Notes: generated from the letters alone by a model not told the origin. Positions 39,408-47,868 are shown, numbered from the stretch's first letter. The stretch is 64,000 nucleotides of DNA from UBA11222 sp049323435 (GCA_049323435.1 JBMOMX010000013.1:82186-146185); one strand, 5' to 3'. Made by a program: numbers and translations.

Positions 39408-40781
39408 ATGACGCAGCGCGCGCGAGAATTTCTGTCTGCCGCCTGGGGCGCACTGGGGGGCAAGGCGGAATTACTGGATGCCGTGAATTTTACCGGCGAA
39501 GGCGGGCTCGCGTCGGCCTATCCGGTAACGGACTTTGCCAGCGCCACCATCGGCGCGGCGAGCCTGGCGATGGCGGAACTTTCGCAATGCCGTGGCGGAA
39601 AATTTCCTGATGTGACCATCGACCGCCGCCTCGCCTCATTCTGGTTTGCCTGGTCCATCCGGCCCGTGGGGTGGCAAATGCCCGCGCCCTGGGACCCGAT
39701 AGCAGGCGATTATCAGACGACGGATGGATGGATCCGGCTGCACACCAATGCGCCGCATCACCGCGCCGCCGCCGGACAGGTGTTAGGCCATCATGCGGAT
39801 AAAGCCGCCATGGCGGGCGCTGTAGCGGGATGGAAAAAGCAGGAGCTTGAAACGGCCATCGCTGCAGCGGGCGGCTGCGCCGCCGAAATGCGCTCTGTGG
39901 CGGAATGGGCCGCGCATCCGCAGGGACGCGCGCTGGCCAGGGAACCGCTGGCGCATATGGAAAGTTTCGCCCCCGCGCCATTGCCGGATCGCGGCGCGAC
40001 AGCCTCGCGCCCATTGGCGGGCGTGCGGGTGCTGGATTTAACCCGCGTTCTGGCCGGGCCCATCGCCAGCCGTTTTCTGGCGGGCTTTGGCGCCAATGTC
40101 CTGCGCCTTGATCCGCCCGATTGGGACGAGCCGGGTGTTGTGCCGGAAGTCACGCTGGGCAAACGCTGCGCCCGTCTGAACATAAAGACCGCCGAAGGAC
40201 GCGCCACATTCGAGGCGCTGCTGGCGCAGGCCGACATACTGCTGCATGGCTACCGGGCCGATGCGCTGGACCGGATGGGTTATGATGCGGCGGCGCGCCG
40301 CGCTTTGTCACCCGGCCTGATCGACGTGTCGCTCTGCGCCTATGGCTGGTCCGGCCCCTGGGCGTTGCGGCGCGGCTTTGACAGTCTGGTGCAGATGAGC
40401 TGCGGCATCGCCGAGGCGGGCATGCGCTGGAAACAGGCGGCGCTGCCGGTACCGCTACCGGTACCGGCGCTGGATCACGGCACGGGCTATCTGATGGCTG
40501 CTGCTGCCATTCGTGGCCTTTCGCAACGCCTGAATAATGTGAACAGCCTTACCGCGCGCCTGTCGCTGGCGCGCACCGCAAAACTGCTGACGGACGCGGG
40601 CGCCTATGCGGCGGAACCAGAACTTGCGGCAGAGAATTTCTTTGATATTGCATCCGCCATTGAGGAAAGTGATTGGGGCCATGCAAAGCGCCTCAAGCCC
40701 CCGGTCACAATCCAGGATGTGCCCGTGTACTGGACGCTGCCGGCGCGCGCATTAGGTACGGCAAAACCGGTCTGGAGCTGA
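39408..40781 (+). CDS. Class III CoA-transferase (CaiB/BaiF family), permuted layout
   Basis: A 457-residue protein. The usual N-terminal CaiB signature (LAGVRVLDLTRVLAGPIASRFLAGFGANVLRLDPP) appears only at about residue 205, followed by GKRCARLNIKTAEGRATFEALLAQADILLHGYR. Residues 95-195 look like the region normally near the C-terminus of CaiB proteins (YQTTDGWIRLHTNAPHH ... AEWAAHPQGRALAREPL). The two halves are therefore in swapped order. Family members move CoA between carboxylic acids. It is divergent from BKACE across a 72-bp gap. Confidence 0.85.
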   Translation: MTQRAREFLSAAWGALGGKAELLDAVNFTGEGGLASAYPVTDFASATIGAASLAMAELSQCRGGKFPDVTIDRRLASFWFAWSIRPVGWQMPAPWDPIAGDYQTTDGWIRLHTNAPHHRAAAGQVLGHHADKAAMAGAVAGWKKQELETAIAAAGGCAAEMRSVAEWAAHPQGRALAREPLAHMESFAPAPLPDRGATASRPLAGVRVLDLTRVLAGPIASRFLAGFGANVLRLDPPDWDEPGVVPEVTLGKRCARLNIKTAEGRATFEALLAQADILLHGYRADALDRMGYDAAARRALSPGLIDVSLCAYGWSGPWALRRGFDSLVQMSCGIAEAGMRWKQAALPVPLPVPALDHGTGYLMAAAAIRGLSQRLNNVNSLTARLSLARTAKLLTDAGAYAAEPELAAENFFDIASAIEESDWGHAKRLKPPVTIQDVPVYWTLPARALGTAKPVWS

Positions 40782-40802
40782 TTTGCCAGATAGGCAATTC
40801 CA

Positions 40803-40834
40803 TCTGATCCGTAAAACAGGGCCGATCTGAATTT
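40803..40834. repeat. Copy of the CATCTGATCCGTAAAA repeat
   Basis: CATCTGATCCGTAAAACAGG followed by GCCGATCTGAA resembles the right arm at 28108-28132 after the HPF-like gene. It follows the CoA-transferase stop by about 20 bp. Confidence 0.6.
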
Positions 40835-40878
40835 TAGAGCAGTTTGTGATCAGGCTGAAACATCTCAACAAACTCGGT

Positions 40879-41009
40879 GTCATTGCCCGATTTATTCGGG
40901 CAATCCATGGACGCCGCGCACGCAGGCGTTTGTGTACGGCTTCTTTGCCAGCCGCATCCCTCCGGCGAAGGCGCTTGATGGATTACCCGGACAAGCCGGG
41001 TAATGACAC
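40879..41009. repeat. Long inverted repeat, relative of 2323-2408
   Basis: Left arm GTCATTGCCCGATTTATTCG continues GGCAATCCATGG (40879-40912). The right arm (40977-41009) reads GATGGATTACCCGGACAAGC then CGGGTAATGACAC. About 64 bp lie between. A TCAGTCAGATCACAAAATG tail follows at 41022-41040. The tail recurs inverted at 63849-63865, and a degenerate arm plus tail is seen at 47938-48003. No gene lies between 40782 and 41067. Confidence 0.75.
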
Positions 41010-41067
41010 CGGGGGTGTGTTTCAGTCAGATCACAAAATGCAATAGAGCAATTTTACCTGTTTTGCT

Positions 41068-41550
41068 CTAAGGACGCGCGCCTAGCTGCATAAGCGCGAT
41101 GATTACATTTATGTCAGTGCCGTTTCCCGACAGAGGCACATAGCACGCCTCGATACTTTGAAAATCCTGACCCGGTATCACAGTTCTTTCAACGAATGTG
41201 CGTAACGGTGCGCGTGTGCTTAATACACTATTGAGCGCCTGGAGTTTGCGCTCATACACAAGCGGCGGCAATGCCGAAATAGGTTGGCCGTGCAAATTCC
41301 CGCTGGCCAACAACTCACCCAACGCAGTTCCCATCAAGCGGATGCGAAACTCTTCGCCTTGCGCGGGCACATCATACATGCTGATCATTGGCAGCCATTG
41401 CTGCATTTCACGCGGCGCGATATCAGCGCGGGCAGGAAAATCCCGGCCACCCTTTTTTTCCTGCAAATAGCCAATAAAGTCAGCCAGTTTTGAAGACAGA
41501 AAATTTAACGCAAAGTCTGATTCTACTTCTACCTGCTCAGATTTTGGCAT
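41068..41550 (-). CDS. PAS-domain protein (PAS_5 family)
   Basis: A 160-residue protein starting at the ATG 41550 (GGGAGGG upstream; the frame is open to 41667 but without homology). The pattern FLSSKLADFIGYLQEKKGGRDFPARADIAPREMQQWLPMISMYDV then FRIRLMGTALGELLASGNLHGQPISALPP matches the alphaproteobacterial PAS_5 family. These are stand-alone sensor-like proteins of unknown ligand. It may follow the same transcription as ecm, 270 bp upstream. Confidence 0.82.
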   Translation of the reverse strand: MPKSEQVEVESDFALNFLSSKLADFIGYLQEKKGGRDFPARADIAPREMQQWLPMISMYDVPAQGEEFRIRLMGTALGELLASGNLHGQPISALPPLVYERKLQALNSVLSTRAPLRTFVERTVIPGQDFQSIEACYVPLSGNGTDINVIIALMQLGARP

Positions 41551-41822
41551 TCTGATGCCCTCCCGATCCGGGGCTATTCCTACAGATAACGCACCACAAA
41601 ATCCAAGAAAAAAACCATGTCTGTTCAGCCTGGATTTTCCCGGGAAAAGTTTGACCTGATTTTGCATGGAAAAATGCGGCCGGATCCGATTAAGTCATTT
41701 AATCACAAGGAAGAACTCCGGCGTTTCAATTTCGGAAAGTGTCCGATACGGTTCACGACTCGCCCGATCAACCAGAATGCGGGGATTGCCATTGGCACTT
41801 TCAGAAGCCCGCTGCTCAATCC

Positions 41823-43829
41823 TCATGCCGCCTTGTCGCACCCCGTATCCACCACCTTCACAATGTCGGCCATAATATCGTTGAGCTGATAGTCCTTCGG
41901 CGTATAGACGCGGGCGACACCTGCCGCGCGCAATCTGTCCGCGTCTTCGGGGGGGATGATGCCGCCGATAATGACGGGAATATCGCCAAGGCCCGCCGCG
42001 CGCATCCGTTCCAGAACATCCAGCACCAGCGGCACATGGCTGCCCGACAGGATGGACAGGCCGACCACATGCACGCCTTCCTCCAGCGCCGCATTCACGA
42101 TCTGCGCGGTGGTGAGACGGATGCCTTCATAGACCACTTCCATTCCGGCGTCGCGGGCGCGCACGGCGATCTGTTCCGCGCCATTGGAATGGCCATCGAG
42201 GCCCGGCTTGCCGACCAGGAATTTCAGGCGGCGGCCAAGTTTTGCCGATACCGCCTCGACCGATTTGCGCACATCTTCCAGCGCCGCGCCGCCGCCGCTG
42301 CGCGCCGCGCGGCCCACGCCGGTGGGGGCGCGATATTCGCCGAAAATTTCGCGCAAACAGGCGGCCCATTCGCCGGTGGTGACGCCCGCCTTGGCGGCGG
42401 CGATGGAGGGCGGCATGATGTTGGCGCCCGATTGCGCCGCCGCGCGTAAATCGGCGAGAGCCTTTTCGACCGCCTTGCCGTCGCGTGCGGCGCGCCACTG
42501 CTTCAGACGTTCAATCGCCTGCGCCTCGACAGTTTCATCCACCGTCATGATGCCGCCATCCGCGCCCTGTGATAATGGCGAAACCTCTGACTCGGTGAAT
42601 TTATTGACGCCCACCACAATATGATCGCCCGCCTCGATGGCGTTCAGCCGCGCGCTGTTGGATTCAACCAGCTTCTGTTTCATATAGCTGGATTCGACCG
42701 CCGCTATGCCGCCGCCCATTTCATCTATGCGGGCCAGCTCGGCGCGGGCTTCCGCCTTCAATTCCGCAACCTTGGCCGCGATCTCATGGCTGCCGTTGAA
42801 AATATCGCCAAATTCCAGCAGATCGGTTTCATAGGCGACAATCTGTTGCAGGCGCAGCGACCATTGCTGATCCCATGGCCGCGGCAGGCCGAGCGCCTCG
42901 TTCCATGCCGGCAATTGCACGGCGCGGGCGCGCGCGTCTTTCGACAGCACCACGCCCAGCATTTCCAGCAATATTCTGTATACGTTGTTTTCCGGCTGCG
43001 GCTCGGTCAGGCCCAGCGAATTAACCTGCACGCCATAGCGGAACCGGCGCAGTTTCGCATCCGTGACGCCATAGCGTTCCAGCGTCAGTTCGTCCCACAA
43101 TTCGCCAAAGGCGCGCATCTTGCACATTTCGGTGATAAAGCGCACGCCGGCATTGACGAAGAAACTGATGCGCCCGACCACCTGCGCAAAATCTTCCGGC
43201 GGAACCTGGCCGCCCGCTTTCACCGTGTCCAGAATGGTGAAGGCGTTGGCCAGCGCGAAGGCCAGTTCCTGCACCGGGGTCGCGCCCGCTTCCTGCAAAT
43301 GATAGGAGCAGACATTGACCGGATTCCATTTCGGTACTTCGCGGTAGGTATAGGCAATCATGTCGGAGGTCAGCCGAAGGCTGGCGGCAGGCGGAAAAAT
43401 ATAGGTGCCGCGCGACAGATATTCCTTGATGATGTCATTTTGCGTGGTGCCGGTCAGGCTGTTGCGCGGCGCCCCCTGTTCGTCGGCGGCGGCAATATAC
43501 AACGCCATCAGCCAGGGCGCGGTGGCGTTGATGGTCATCGAGGTATTCATGCGCTCCAGCGGGATGCCATCAAACAGCGCCCGCATATCGCCCAGATGCG
43601 CCACCGGCACGCCGACCTTGCCCACCTCGCCGCGCGCCAGCACATGATCGGCGTCATAGCCGGTTTGCGTCGGCAGGTCGAAGGCCACCGAAAGCCCGGT
43701 TTGCCCCTTGCCCAGATTGTTGCGGAACAGGGCGTTGGACGCCTCGGCGGTGGAATGCCCTGCATAGGTGCGCAAAATCCAGGGCGCGTCTTTTTTCGGG
43801 GCTTTTCCAGGGCTTTTTGCAGCGGTCAT
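41823..43829 (-). CDS. ecm: Ethylmalonyl-CoA mutase (B12-dependent)
   Basis: A 668-residue single-chain mutase. The substrate-binding barrel opens with ILRTYAGHSTAEASNALFRN and GQTGLSVAFDLPTQTGYDAD, close to Ecm rather than to methylmalonyl-CoA mutase. The C-terminal B12 domain has the base-off signature D-x-H-x-x-G (GLDGHSNGAEQI) and SGSHVPLV ... GGIIPPED. It converts ethylmalonyl-CoA to methylsuccinyl-CoA in acetyl-CoA assimilation. It is divergent from ccrA, its pathway neighbour. ATG 43829 and a TTG two codons upstream are both possible; GAGGA suits the TTG spacing better. Confidence 0.93.
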   Translation of the reverse strand: MTAAKSPGKAPKKDAPWILRTYAGHSTAEASNALFRNNLGKGQTGLSVAFDLPTQTGYDADHVLARGEVGKVGVPVAHLGDMRALFDGIPLERMNTSMTINATAPWLMALYIAAADEQGAPRNSLTGTTQNDIIKEYLSRGTYIFPPAASLRLTSDMIAYTYREVPKWNPVNVCSYHLQEAGATPVQELAFALANAFTILDTVKAGGQVPPEDFAQVVGRISFFVNAGVRFITEMCKMRAFGELWDELTLERYGVTDAKLRRFRYGVQVNSLGLTEPQPENNVYRILLEMLGVVLSKDARARAVQLPAWNEALGLPRPWDQQWSLRLQQIVAYETDLLEFGDIFNGSHEIAAKVAELKAEARAELARIDEMGGGIAAVESSYMKQKLVESNSARLNAIEAGDHIVVGVNKFTESEVSPLSQGADGGIMTVDETVEAQAIERLKQWRAARDGKAVEKALADLRAAAQSGANIMPPSIAAAKAGVTTGEWAACLREIFGEYRAPTGVGRAARSGGGAALEDVRKSVEAVSAKLGRRLKFLVGKPGLDGHSNGAEQIAVRARDAGMEVVYEGIRLTTAQIVNAALEEGVHVVGLSILSGSHVPLVLDVLERMRAAGLGDIPVIIGGIIPPEDADRLRAAGVARVYTPKDYQLNDIMADIVKVVDTGCDKAA

Positions 43830-43978
43830 GAGCAAGTTCCATTCCTCTAGTCAATTTCACGTAAATATCATATTCTGTGTTGCGGTGCAAAAAATCGCTT
43901 GAACTGGCGCCGCATAAGCGCTTTATCAGGCATTATGACTTAATTTCAGGCAAACCTTCGCCCCTGGAGCTTTACCCC

Positions 43979-45253
43979 ATGTCGCAAGCAAAAGCTAAAG
44001 TCCAAGAATTAAAAGATTTATACGAAATTGGCGAAATTCCGCCCCTGGGCCATGTGCCCAAAAATATGTATGCCTGGGCGATCCGGCGCGACCGGCAGGG
44101 CCCGCCGGAACAGGCAATGCAACTGGAAGTAGTAGAAACCCCAAGTCTCGACAGTCAGGAAGTTCTGGTCCTCGTGATGGCGGCGGGGGTCAATTATAAC
44201 GGCGTCTGGGCGGCGCTGGGCACCCCGGTGTCGGTGTTCGACGTGCATAAACAGCCCTATCACATAGCCGGATCGGACGCTTCGGGCATTGTCTATGCGG
44301 TCGGCTCCAAGGTCACCCGCTGCAAGGTCGGCGACGAGGTGGTGGTGCATTGCAACCAGACCGATGGCGATGACGAAGAATGCAATGGCGGCGACCCGAT
44401 GTTCTCGAACAGCCAGCGCATCTGGGGCTATGAAACGCCGGACGGTTCCTTCGCGCAATTCTGCCGGGTGCAGGCGCAACAGATCATGCCGCGCCCCAAA
44501 CATCTGACCTGGGAAGAAAGTGCGTGCTACACGCTGACGCTGGCCACCACCTATCGCATGTTGTACGGGCATGAGCCGCATATTCTCAGCCCCGGCGACA
44601 ATGTGCTGGTCTGGGGCGCCAGCGGCGGGCTGGGCTCGTTTGCGGTGCAGCTCTGCGCCACCTCGGGCGCCAACGCCATCGGCGTGGTGTCGGATGAAAG
44701 CAAGCGCGATTTTGTGATGTCGCTGGGCGCCAAGGGGGTCATCATCCGCAATGATTTCAACTGCTGGGGGCAATTGCCGCAGGTTAACGGACCCGGTTTT
44801 GCCGAATATATGACCGAGGTGCGCAAGTTCGGCAAGGCGATCTGGGACATTACCGGCAAGGGCGTGGATGTGGATTTCGTGTTCGAACATCCGGGCGAGG
44901 CGACCTTTCCCGTTTCCTGCATGGTGTGCAAACGTGGCGGCATGGTGGTGTTCTGTGCAGGAACCACCGGATTCAATCTGACCTTCGACGCACGCTTTGT
45001 ATGGATGCGCCAGAAACGCATTCAGGGCAGCCACTTCGCCAATCTGAAACAGGCCAGCCAGGCCAACCGGATGGTGATCAACCGGCGCATCGACCCGTGC
45101 ATGTCGGAAGTGTTTCCGTTCGCCGACATTCCCAAGGCGCATACCAAAATGTGGCAGAACAAACATGCGCCCGGCAATATGGCGGTGATGGTCTGCGCCA
45201 AACGCCCCGGCCTGCGCACCGTCGCGGACACGATCGAGGCCGGGCTGGAATAG
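43979..45253 (+). CDS. ccrA: Crotonyl-CoA carboxylase/reductase
   Basis: A 424-residue MDR-superfamily enzyme: LKDLYEIGEIPPLGHVPKNMYAWAIRRDRQGPP, VNYNGVWAALGTPVS (with the Asn of the CO2 pocket), YHIAGSDASGIVYAVG, and NADPH site WGASGGLGSFAVQL. These mark Ccr rather than acryloyl-CoA reductases. It reductively carboxylates crotonyl-CoA to ethylmalonyl-CoA, the committed step of the ethylmalonyl-CoA pathway. The start at 43979 follows CTGGAG. The stop is followed by GCCGGT-TTAC-ACCGGC (45255-45270), a terminator-like hairpin. Confidence 0.95.
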   Translation: MSQAKAKVQELKDLYEIGEIPPLGHVPKNMYAWAIRRDRQGPPEQAMQLEVVETPSLDSQEVLVLVMAAGVNYNGVWAALGTPVSVFDVHKQPYHIAGSDASGIVYAVGSKVTRCKVGDEVVVHCNQTDGDDEECNGGDPMFSNSQRIWGYETPDGSFAQFCRVQAQQIMPRPKHLTWEESACYTLTLATTYRMLYGHEPHILSPGDNVLVWGASGGLGSFAVQLCATSGANAIGVVSDESKRDFVMSLGAKGVIIRNDFNCWGQLPQVNGPGFAEYMTEVRKFGKAIWDITGKGVDVDFVFEHPGEATFPVSCMVCKRGGMVVFCAGTTGFNLTFDARFVWMRQKRIQGSHFANLKQASQANRMVINRRIDPCMSEVFPFADIPKAHTKMWQNKHAPGNMAVMVCAKRPGLRTVADTIEAGLE

Positions 45254-45272
45254 CGCCGGTTTACACCGGCCC
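45239..45272 (+). repeat. ccrA 3' end and hairpin, left copy of a direct repeat
   Basis: GCCGGGCTGGAATAG (last four codons and stop) plus CGCCGGTTTACACCGGCCC, 34 bp, is repeated at 45860-45892 with one deletion and one substitution. The pair flanks the RHH/RelE module. Confidence 0.88.
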
Positions 45273-45306
45273 CTCCAGAAAAGCCCAAACAAGAGCCAGT
45301 TTGCCA

Positions 45307-45330
45307 AAGTGTGTAATTGGTGGTACACTT
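45307..45330. promoter_or_regulatory. Inverted repeat upstream of the RHH/RelE pair
   Basis: AAGTGT-N12-ACACTT lies 37-60 bp before the antitoxin start. It is a possible operator for the ribbon-helix-helix antitoxin. Arms are short, so confidence is limited. Confidence 0.4.
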
Positions 45331-45366
45331 GATCTTGTGCTGTTGGAGACTGGTGGAGGCATAACG

Positions 45367-45588
45367 ATGACAACTGGCAATCCAAGAATTCAGGTCATGC
45401 TCGATGAGGAGACCAATGCGCTGCTATCCACTCTGGCGGGGCGGCTGCGCCGCTCTATCTCTTCAACCGCAGCGGATTTGATCCGCGAGGCGCTAGAACT
45501 GCATGAAGATATACTGCTTTCCAAGCATGGCGATGCCCGGTTCGCCTCCAGTAAAAAGTGGATCAGCCACGAAGACGCATGGAAGTAG
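45367..45588 (+). CDS. RHH-type antitoxin
   Basis: A 73-residue protein: NPRIQVMLDEETNALLSTLAGRLRRSISSTAADLIREALELHED, a ribbon-helix-helix start with strand and two helices, followed by a toxin-binding tail ending KKWISHEDAWK. The ATG at 45367 has GGAGG nine bases upstream. Partner of the RelE-like toxin, whose GTG start follows 3 bases after its stop. Intact. Confidence 0.85.
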   Translation: MTTGNPRIQVMLDEETNALLSTLAGRLRRSISSTAADLIREALELHEDILLSKHGDARFASSKKWISHEDAWK

Positions 45589-45591
45589 CGG

Positions 45592-45855
45592 GTGTGGAAG
45601 CTGCGCTATGCGGACAGTGTCATCCGCGAAGATATTGCGCGGCTGGACCTGACTGTCAGGCGGCGCATCCGCAAATCGATCGAATCCAAACTGACGATTG
45701 ATCCTGGGCGATTTGGTAAGCCGTTGCGGCACAGCCTGCATCATTTGCGGAGCCTCCGGGTGGGTGATTACCGGGTGCTGTACCATTTGGATCATGAGGC
45801 GCAGTCTGTATCCATCATCTCCATTGGCCACCGGCGGGACATATATGAAGAATAA
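45592..45855 (+). CDS. RelE-family toxin
   Basis: An 87-residue RelE-fold toxin: RYADSVIREDIARLDLTVRRRIRKSIESKL, then GKPLRHSLHHLRSLRVGDYRVLYHLDHEAQSVSIISIGHRRDIYE. The basic LRVGDYRVLY and IGHRRDIY blocks are those of active RelE/ParE toxins. The start is GTG at 45592. After its stop lies the second copy of the ccrA 3' end. Confidence 0.9.
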   Translation: MWKLRYADSVIREDIARLDLTVRRRIRKSIESKLTIDPGRFGKPLRHSLHHLRSLRVGDYRVLYHLDHEAQSVSIISIGHRRDIYEE

Positions 45856-45859
45856 GGCG

Positions 45860-45892
45860 GCCGGGCTGGAATAGGCCGGTTTACACTGGCCC
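45860..45892 (+). repeat. ccrA 3' end and hairpin, right copy
   Basis: 33 bp (GCCGGGCTGGAATAG then GCCGGTTTACACTGGCCC), beginning four bases after the toxin stop. It includes the last ccrA codons and stop, with no gene body attached. Confidence 0.88.
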
Positions 45893-45985
45893 GGCAGCTT
45901 GCTAGCATATCCCGAAATAAGGGAAGGCGTATGAGGGTGCCTGCGTGGCGCAGGCAGATCAGCCTTCCAAATGGGAGGATGATCC

Positions 45986-46927
45986 ATGGCCATTGAAGTG
46001 AAGCCGCTGGACGCCCCGCTGGGCGCAATCGTGTGGGGCTGGAATCCAAAAACCGAATTGTCCGATGGTGATGAGGCGGCGATCCGTCAGGCGTTGCAGC
46101 GGCATCAGGTGCTGGTGTTTCGCGGCCATGCCGCGCCTACGGATCAGGAGCTGGTCAGCTTCGCCTATCGTTTCGGCAATCTGATCAAGGGATCGGAATG
46201 GTTCGGCGATATTGATCCGGTGGCGGAAATTCTGCGCGTCAATAATGTGGTGGGCGATGACGGCGTGCCCGAAGGCACCGGCGCGTCGGCGTCGCTGGAA
46301 TGGCATGCGGATTATTCCTATGTGCCGCATGTCGGCAAGGAAAGCTTTCTCGAGGCTGTCGAAATACCGCGCAAAAATCCGCCGCAAACCTGCTTTGCGA
46401 ACCAGTATGCGGCGTTTGAAAGCCTGCCGCGCGCCATGGCTGAAATGCTGCGCCCGCTGTTCGCGCATCACAGCATCACCGGCTATGGCAAGGAAATTGA
46501 GAGCACGCAGATCACCGGCTCCCCCATGGATATGGATGGCTTTCGCGAGGAATTCAAAGCCAAGAAGGAACGCAATGCGCGCCTTGGCGTGGAACGCCCG
46601 CCCATTCCGCAGGCTATTCATCCGGTCATTCTGCGCCACCCGGACACGGGGCGCGAAATTCTCTATGTCAGCAAGGGTATCACCCGCAACATTATTGGTA
46701 TGCCAAAGGATGAAAGCGATGCGCTGCTGAAAGAACTGGCCGCCCATTCGACACGGCCGGAAAATGTCTATGCGCATGACTGGCAGGTGGGCGACCTGGT
46801 GATGTTCGATACGCTCGGCACCCTGCACCGCCGCGACGCCTGGGATCCGGGTGAACGGCGCGTCATGCGCCAGATGAGCACGCTCTGGACCCCGCCCGCG
46901 CATAAGCATTCCGTGGCGGCGGAGTAA
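45986..46927 (+). CDS. TauD/TfdA-family Fe(II)/2-oxoglutarate dioxygenase
   Basis: A 313-residue dioxygenase. The iron facial triad is visible as WHADYSYVP (HxD) and the distal His in TLHRRDAWDPGERRVMRQMS, where the Arg residues also bind 2-oxoglutarate. VLVFRGHAAPTDQELVSFAYRFG is the family N-terminus. Relatives hydroxylate taurine, 2,4-D or other small acids; the substrate is not deducible. GGGAGGATGATCC precedes the ATG. A hairpin GCCTGCG-TGG-CGCAGGC at 45940-45956 lies upstream in the leader region. Confidence 0.9.
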   Translation: MAIEVKPLDAPLGAIVWGWNPKTELSDGDEAAIRQALQRHQVLVFRGHAAPTDQELVSFAYRFGNLIKGSEWFGDIDPVAEILRVNNVVGDDGVPEGTGASASLEWHADYSYVPHVGKESFLEAVEIPRKNPPQTCFANQYAAFESLPRAMAEMLRPLFAHHSITGYGKEIESTQITGSPMDMDGFREEFKAKKERNARLGVERPPIPQAIHPVILRHPDTGREILYVSKGITRNIIGMPKDESDALLKELAAHSTRPENVYAHDWQVGDLVMFDTLGTLHRRDAWDPGERRVMRQMSTLWTPPAHKHSVAAE

Positions 46928-46950
46928 GGCTGGTTTCCAATAAAAAAGTT

Positions 46951-47310
46951 TCAGTAAGCCGCCAGCCGCGCCTCAAGGCCCGCGCGCACCTGCGGCCATT
47001 CGCTGCGGATGACCGAGAAAAACACCGAATCCCGAAGCCGCCCATCGGGCATCACCTTATGGGCGCGGTGCACGCCTTCTTCCTTTGCGCCCAGTTTGGC
47101 GATGGCGGCGCGTGAGCGGGCGTTCAGCATATCTGTATTCAACTCTACCCGGTTCGCCCCCGCTTCAAACGCATGGGTCATCAGCAGCAGTTTGCACTCC
47201 GGGTTGACGGCGCTTGCCTGCGCGGCGGGCGCATACCAGGTATAACCGATTTCGACGCGATTATGCGCGGCCACAATTTCGGCAAATCGCGTCGTGCCAA
47301 CCACTATCAA
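46951..47310 (-). pseudogene. GNAT acetyltransferase, N-terminally truncated
   Basis: The frame VVGTTRFAEIVAAHNRVEIGYTWYAPAAQASAVNPECKLLLMTHAFEAGANRVELNTDMLNARSRAAIAKLGAKEEGVHR is the C-terminal two thirds of a RimJ/RimL-type GNAT protein. Family members have about 80 more residues before VGTTRF. The break coincides with the start of the GGGGTCAGACTCGATTAAA repeat array at 47312. The open frame starts at a Met within the fold, so a stable product is unlikely. Confidence 0.8.
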
Positions 47311-47311
47311 G

Positions 47312-47531
47312 CGGAAAATGGGGTCAGACTCGATTAAATCAATTTTCTAGCGGAAAATGGGGTCAGGAAAATGGGGTCAGACTCGATTACGGAAAATGGG
47401 GTCAGACTCGATTAAATCAATTTTCTAGCAATCAACATTTAATCGAGTCTGACCCCATTTTCTTCATTTTCTTTTATAACCCCATTTTCTTTTAATCGAG
47501 TCTGACCCCATTTTCTACAGACCCCATTTTC
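47312..47531. repeat. Hairpin repeat array, left cluster
   Basis: About eight full or partial copies of AAAATGGGGTCAGACTCGAT, four in each orientation. One complete hairpin is formed by 47391-47413 and 47440-47462 (arms GGGGTCAGACTCGATTAAA and its complement around TCAATTTTCTAGCAATCAAC). It lies between the truncated GNAT gene and the captured dihydroorotase-gene piece. The motif style is that of REP-like elements moved by RAYT transposases, but no transposase is in the window. Confidence 0.85.
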
Positions 47532-47532
47532 T

Positions 47533-47763
47533 ACATGAAAGTATTTGCCGGTGAACCCGGCGCCGAACATAAGGAAACGCTCGAAAGCGCAAGTCTGGCC
47601 GCCGCGGCCGGCGGCATCACGGCCATCATCACCATGCCCAATACCGACCCGGTGATTGATGATATTTCGCTGGTCGAGTTTCTGAAACGCCGGGCGCGGT
47701 TTGGCGCGCTGGTCAATGTGCATCCGATGGCCGCCGCGACCCAGGGGTTGAAGGGCCTCGGCA
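47533..47763 (+). pseudogene. Captured internal fragment of the pyrB-linked dihydroorotase-like gene
   Basis: 231 bp identical to 51319-51549 except for one substitution (GGCC for GACC in the ATCAC(A/G)CC region, giving Ala for Thr). It corresponds to residues 77-152 of the dihydroorotase homologue. Repeat arrays abut both ends. The fragment is in frame from an ATG and could give a 77-residue peptide, but no function is expected. Confidence 0.93.
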
Positions 47764-47768
47764 AATGA

Positions 47769-47868
47769 TCGAAAATGGGGTCTCGAAAATGGGGTCAGAC
47801 TCAATTAAATGATCAAATTAAACGCAAAATTAATCGAGTCTGACCACATTTCTATGACCCCATTTCTA
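47769..47868. repeat. Hairpin repeat array, middle cluster
   Basis: Four more full or partial copies in both orientations (GAAAATGGGGTC at 47770 and 47784, inverted at 47831-47850 and 47855-47867). Next comes about 210 bp without a gene, holding a degenerate GTCC..GATTAAATCGGGCAATGAC arm at 47940-47962. Confidence 0.8.

Noticed and set aside
40443..40466. Palindromic GGTACC/ACCGGTACC run inside the CoA-transferase gene
   Set aside because: It encodes a Pro-Val repeat in frame and is best explained by codon repetition, not by a regulatory site.
42621..43850. 409-codon open frame antisense to ecm
   Set aside because: Complement of a well-conserved enzyme gene; composition is that of an antisense shadow.
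44018..45385. 455-codon open frame antisense to ccrA
   Set aside because: ccrA on the other strand is certain; the antisense product has no domain pattern.
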